A stretch of 64,000 nucleotides of DNA, taken from contig NZ_LVEG02000011.1 in NCBI RefSeq assembly GCF_001614315.2, positions 1 through 64,000 of the forward strand, written 5' to 3'. The translations under genes and the position numbers were made by a program. The notes beneath the pieces are model-generated. The model had not been told where the DNA came from. It ran no database searches and worked only from the letters and a program-made list of their open reading frames with translations. The stretch comes from Halofilum ochraceum. GTDB taxonomy: Bacteria > Pseudomonadota > Gammaproteobacteria > XJ16 > Halofilaceae. Numbering within the stretch: the first letter of the stretch is position 1; each line of letters opens with the position of its first letter. Positions 63,813-64,000 of this stretch are shown one piece after another.

Positions 63813-64000
63813 TCAGAGGATGAGGCGCATCCGATAGCGCTCGATGACGACGCCGTCGCGCTCGACCCGTTCGACACCCGTCGATTCGAATCCACGCGCC
63901 TCGAAAAACGCCCTGGCCGCGCGGCTCGCCTCCGTGTACAGGCAAGTGGTACCGGCGCGCCGCGCACTCGCTTCGAGTTCATCGCAGATCGCGGACGCCC
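63813..64000 (-). CDS. GNAT-family acetyltransferase, C-terminal fragment (cut by window edge)
   Basis: The last 62 codons of a gene that enters from the right edge. LYTEASRAARAFFEARGFEST followed by the strand VIERYRMRLIL is the C-terminal acetyl-CoA-side part of a GNAT N-acetyltransferase. The substrate cannot be inferred. It converges on folK with a 15-nt gap. Confidence 0.75.
   Translation of the reverse strand, partial: ASAICDELEASARRAGTTCLYTEASRAARAFFEARGFESTGVERVERDGVVIERYRMRLIL

Overview
The window is chromosomal DNA from a GC-rich gammaproteobacterium, most likely a Chromatiales/Ectothiorhodospiraceae-type organism. This is inferred from gene content and order, because no rRNA or tRNA lies in the window. 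Pointers are the mrcA / pilMNOPQ-aroK-aroB-damX block, a metK-ahcY pair with an SAH riboswitch, rpsU-yqeY, ftsYEX-rpoH, a Pseudomonas-like cox cluster, and frequent GTG/TTG starts. Nearly all of the DNA is housekeeping. Most long opposite-strand open frames are high-GC shadows.

Layout. 0-3.3 kb: S-adenosylmethionine cycle (partial ahcY behind an SAH riboswitch, metK) and dnaG. 3.4-13.9 kb: DamX-like ATPase, aroB, aroK, type IV pilus assembly operon pilMNOPQ, and divergent mrcA. 13.9-20.2 kb: an unrecognised protein, hemE, yqeY, rpsU, tsaD, plsY, bioH and bioC. 20.2-27.7 kb: aa3-type cytochrome c oxidase (coxB, coxA, a 42-residue membrane protein, coxC) with assembly and heme A genes (SURF1, an SCO-like protein, ctaA, ctaB); no ctaG is present. 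27.7-32.2 kb: a possible small RNA, rpoH, ftsX, ftsE, ftsY. 32.3-36.8 kb: paired M16 proteases, rsmD, and an Xre/RES toxin-antitoxin pair. 36.9-42.9 kb: three cyclic-di-GMP proteins, two with damaged active sites. 42.9-47.7 kb: a Rieske oxygenase / aldehyde dehydrogenase / ornithine-cyclodeaminase-family operon with a divergent LysR regulator. 47.8-57.7 kb: coaD, a gamma-glutamyltransferase, a DUF1566 protein, mutM, a GldA/GldF/GldG/DUF4340-like ABC module, and a fatty acid desaturase. 58-64 kb: a glycosyltransferase with an LpxH-like hydrolase, a cobalamin riboswitch in front of a DmdA-like folate-dependent methyltransferase, rpmG/rpmB, folB/folK, and a partial GNAT protein.

The most unusual feature is six intergenic elements of about 270-345 bp (A 14591-14934, B 30831-31122, C 48255-48587, D 51109-51409, E 57713-57979, F 61877-62144). 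Each is bounded by inverted repeats, and several carry further, different inverted repeats nested inside. Two families exist: one with a CACGAATGAA decamer (A, B, C) and one with a CGCCAAG-rich edge (D, E, F). Family 1 puts in-frame stops in front of genes that enter it and stays open for genes that leave it. It supplies the last codons of three genes and apparently the start of a fourth. Four of the six lie between convergent genes, one lies inside the ftsY-ftsE junction, and one lies upstream of ggt.
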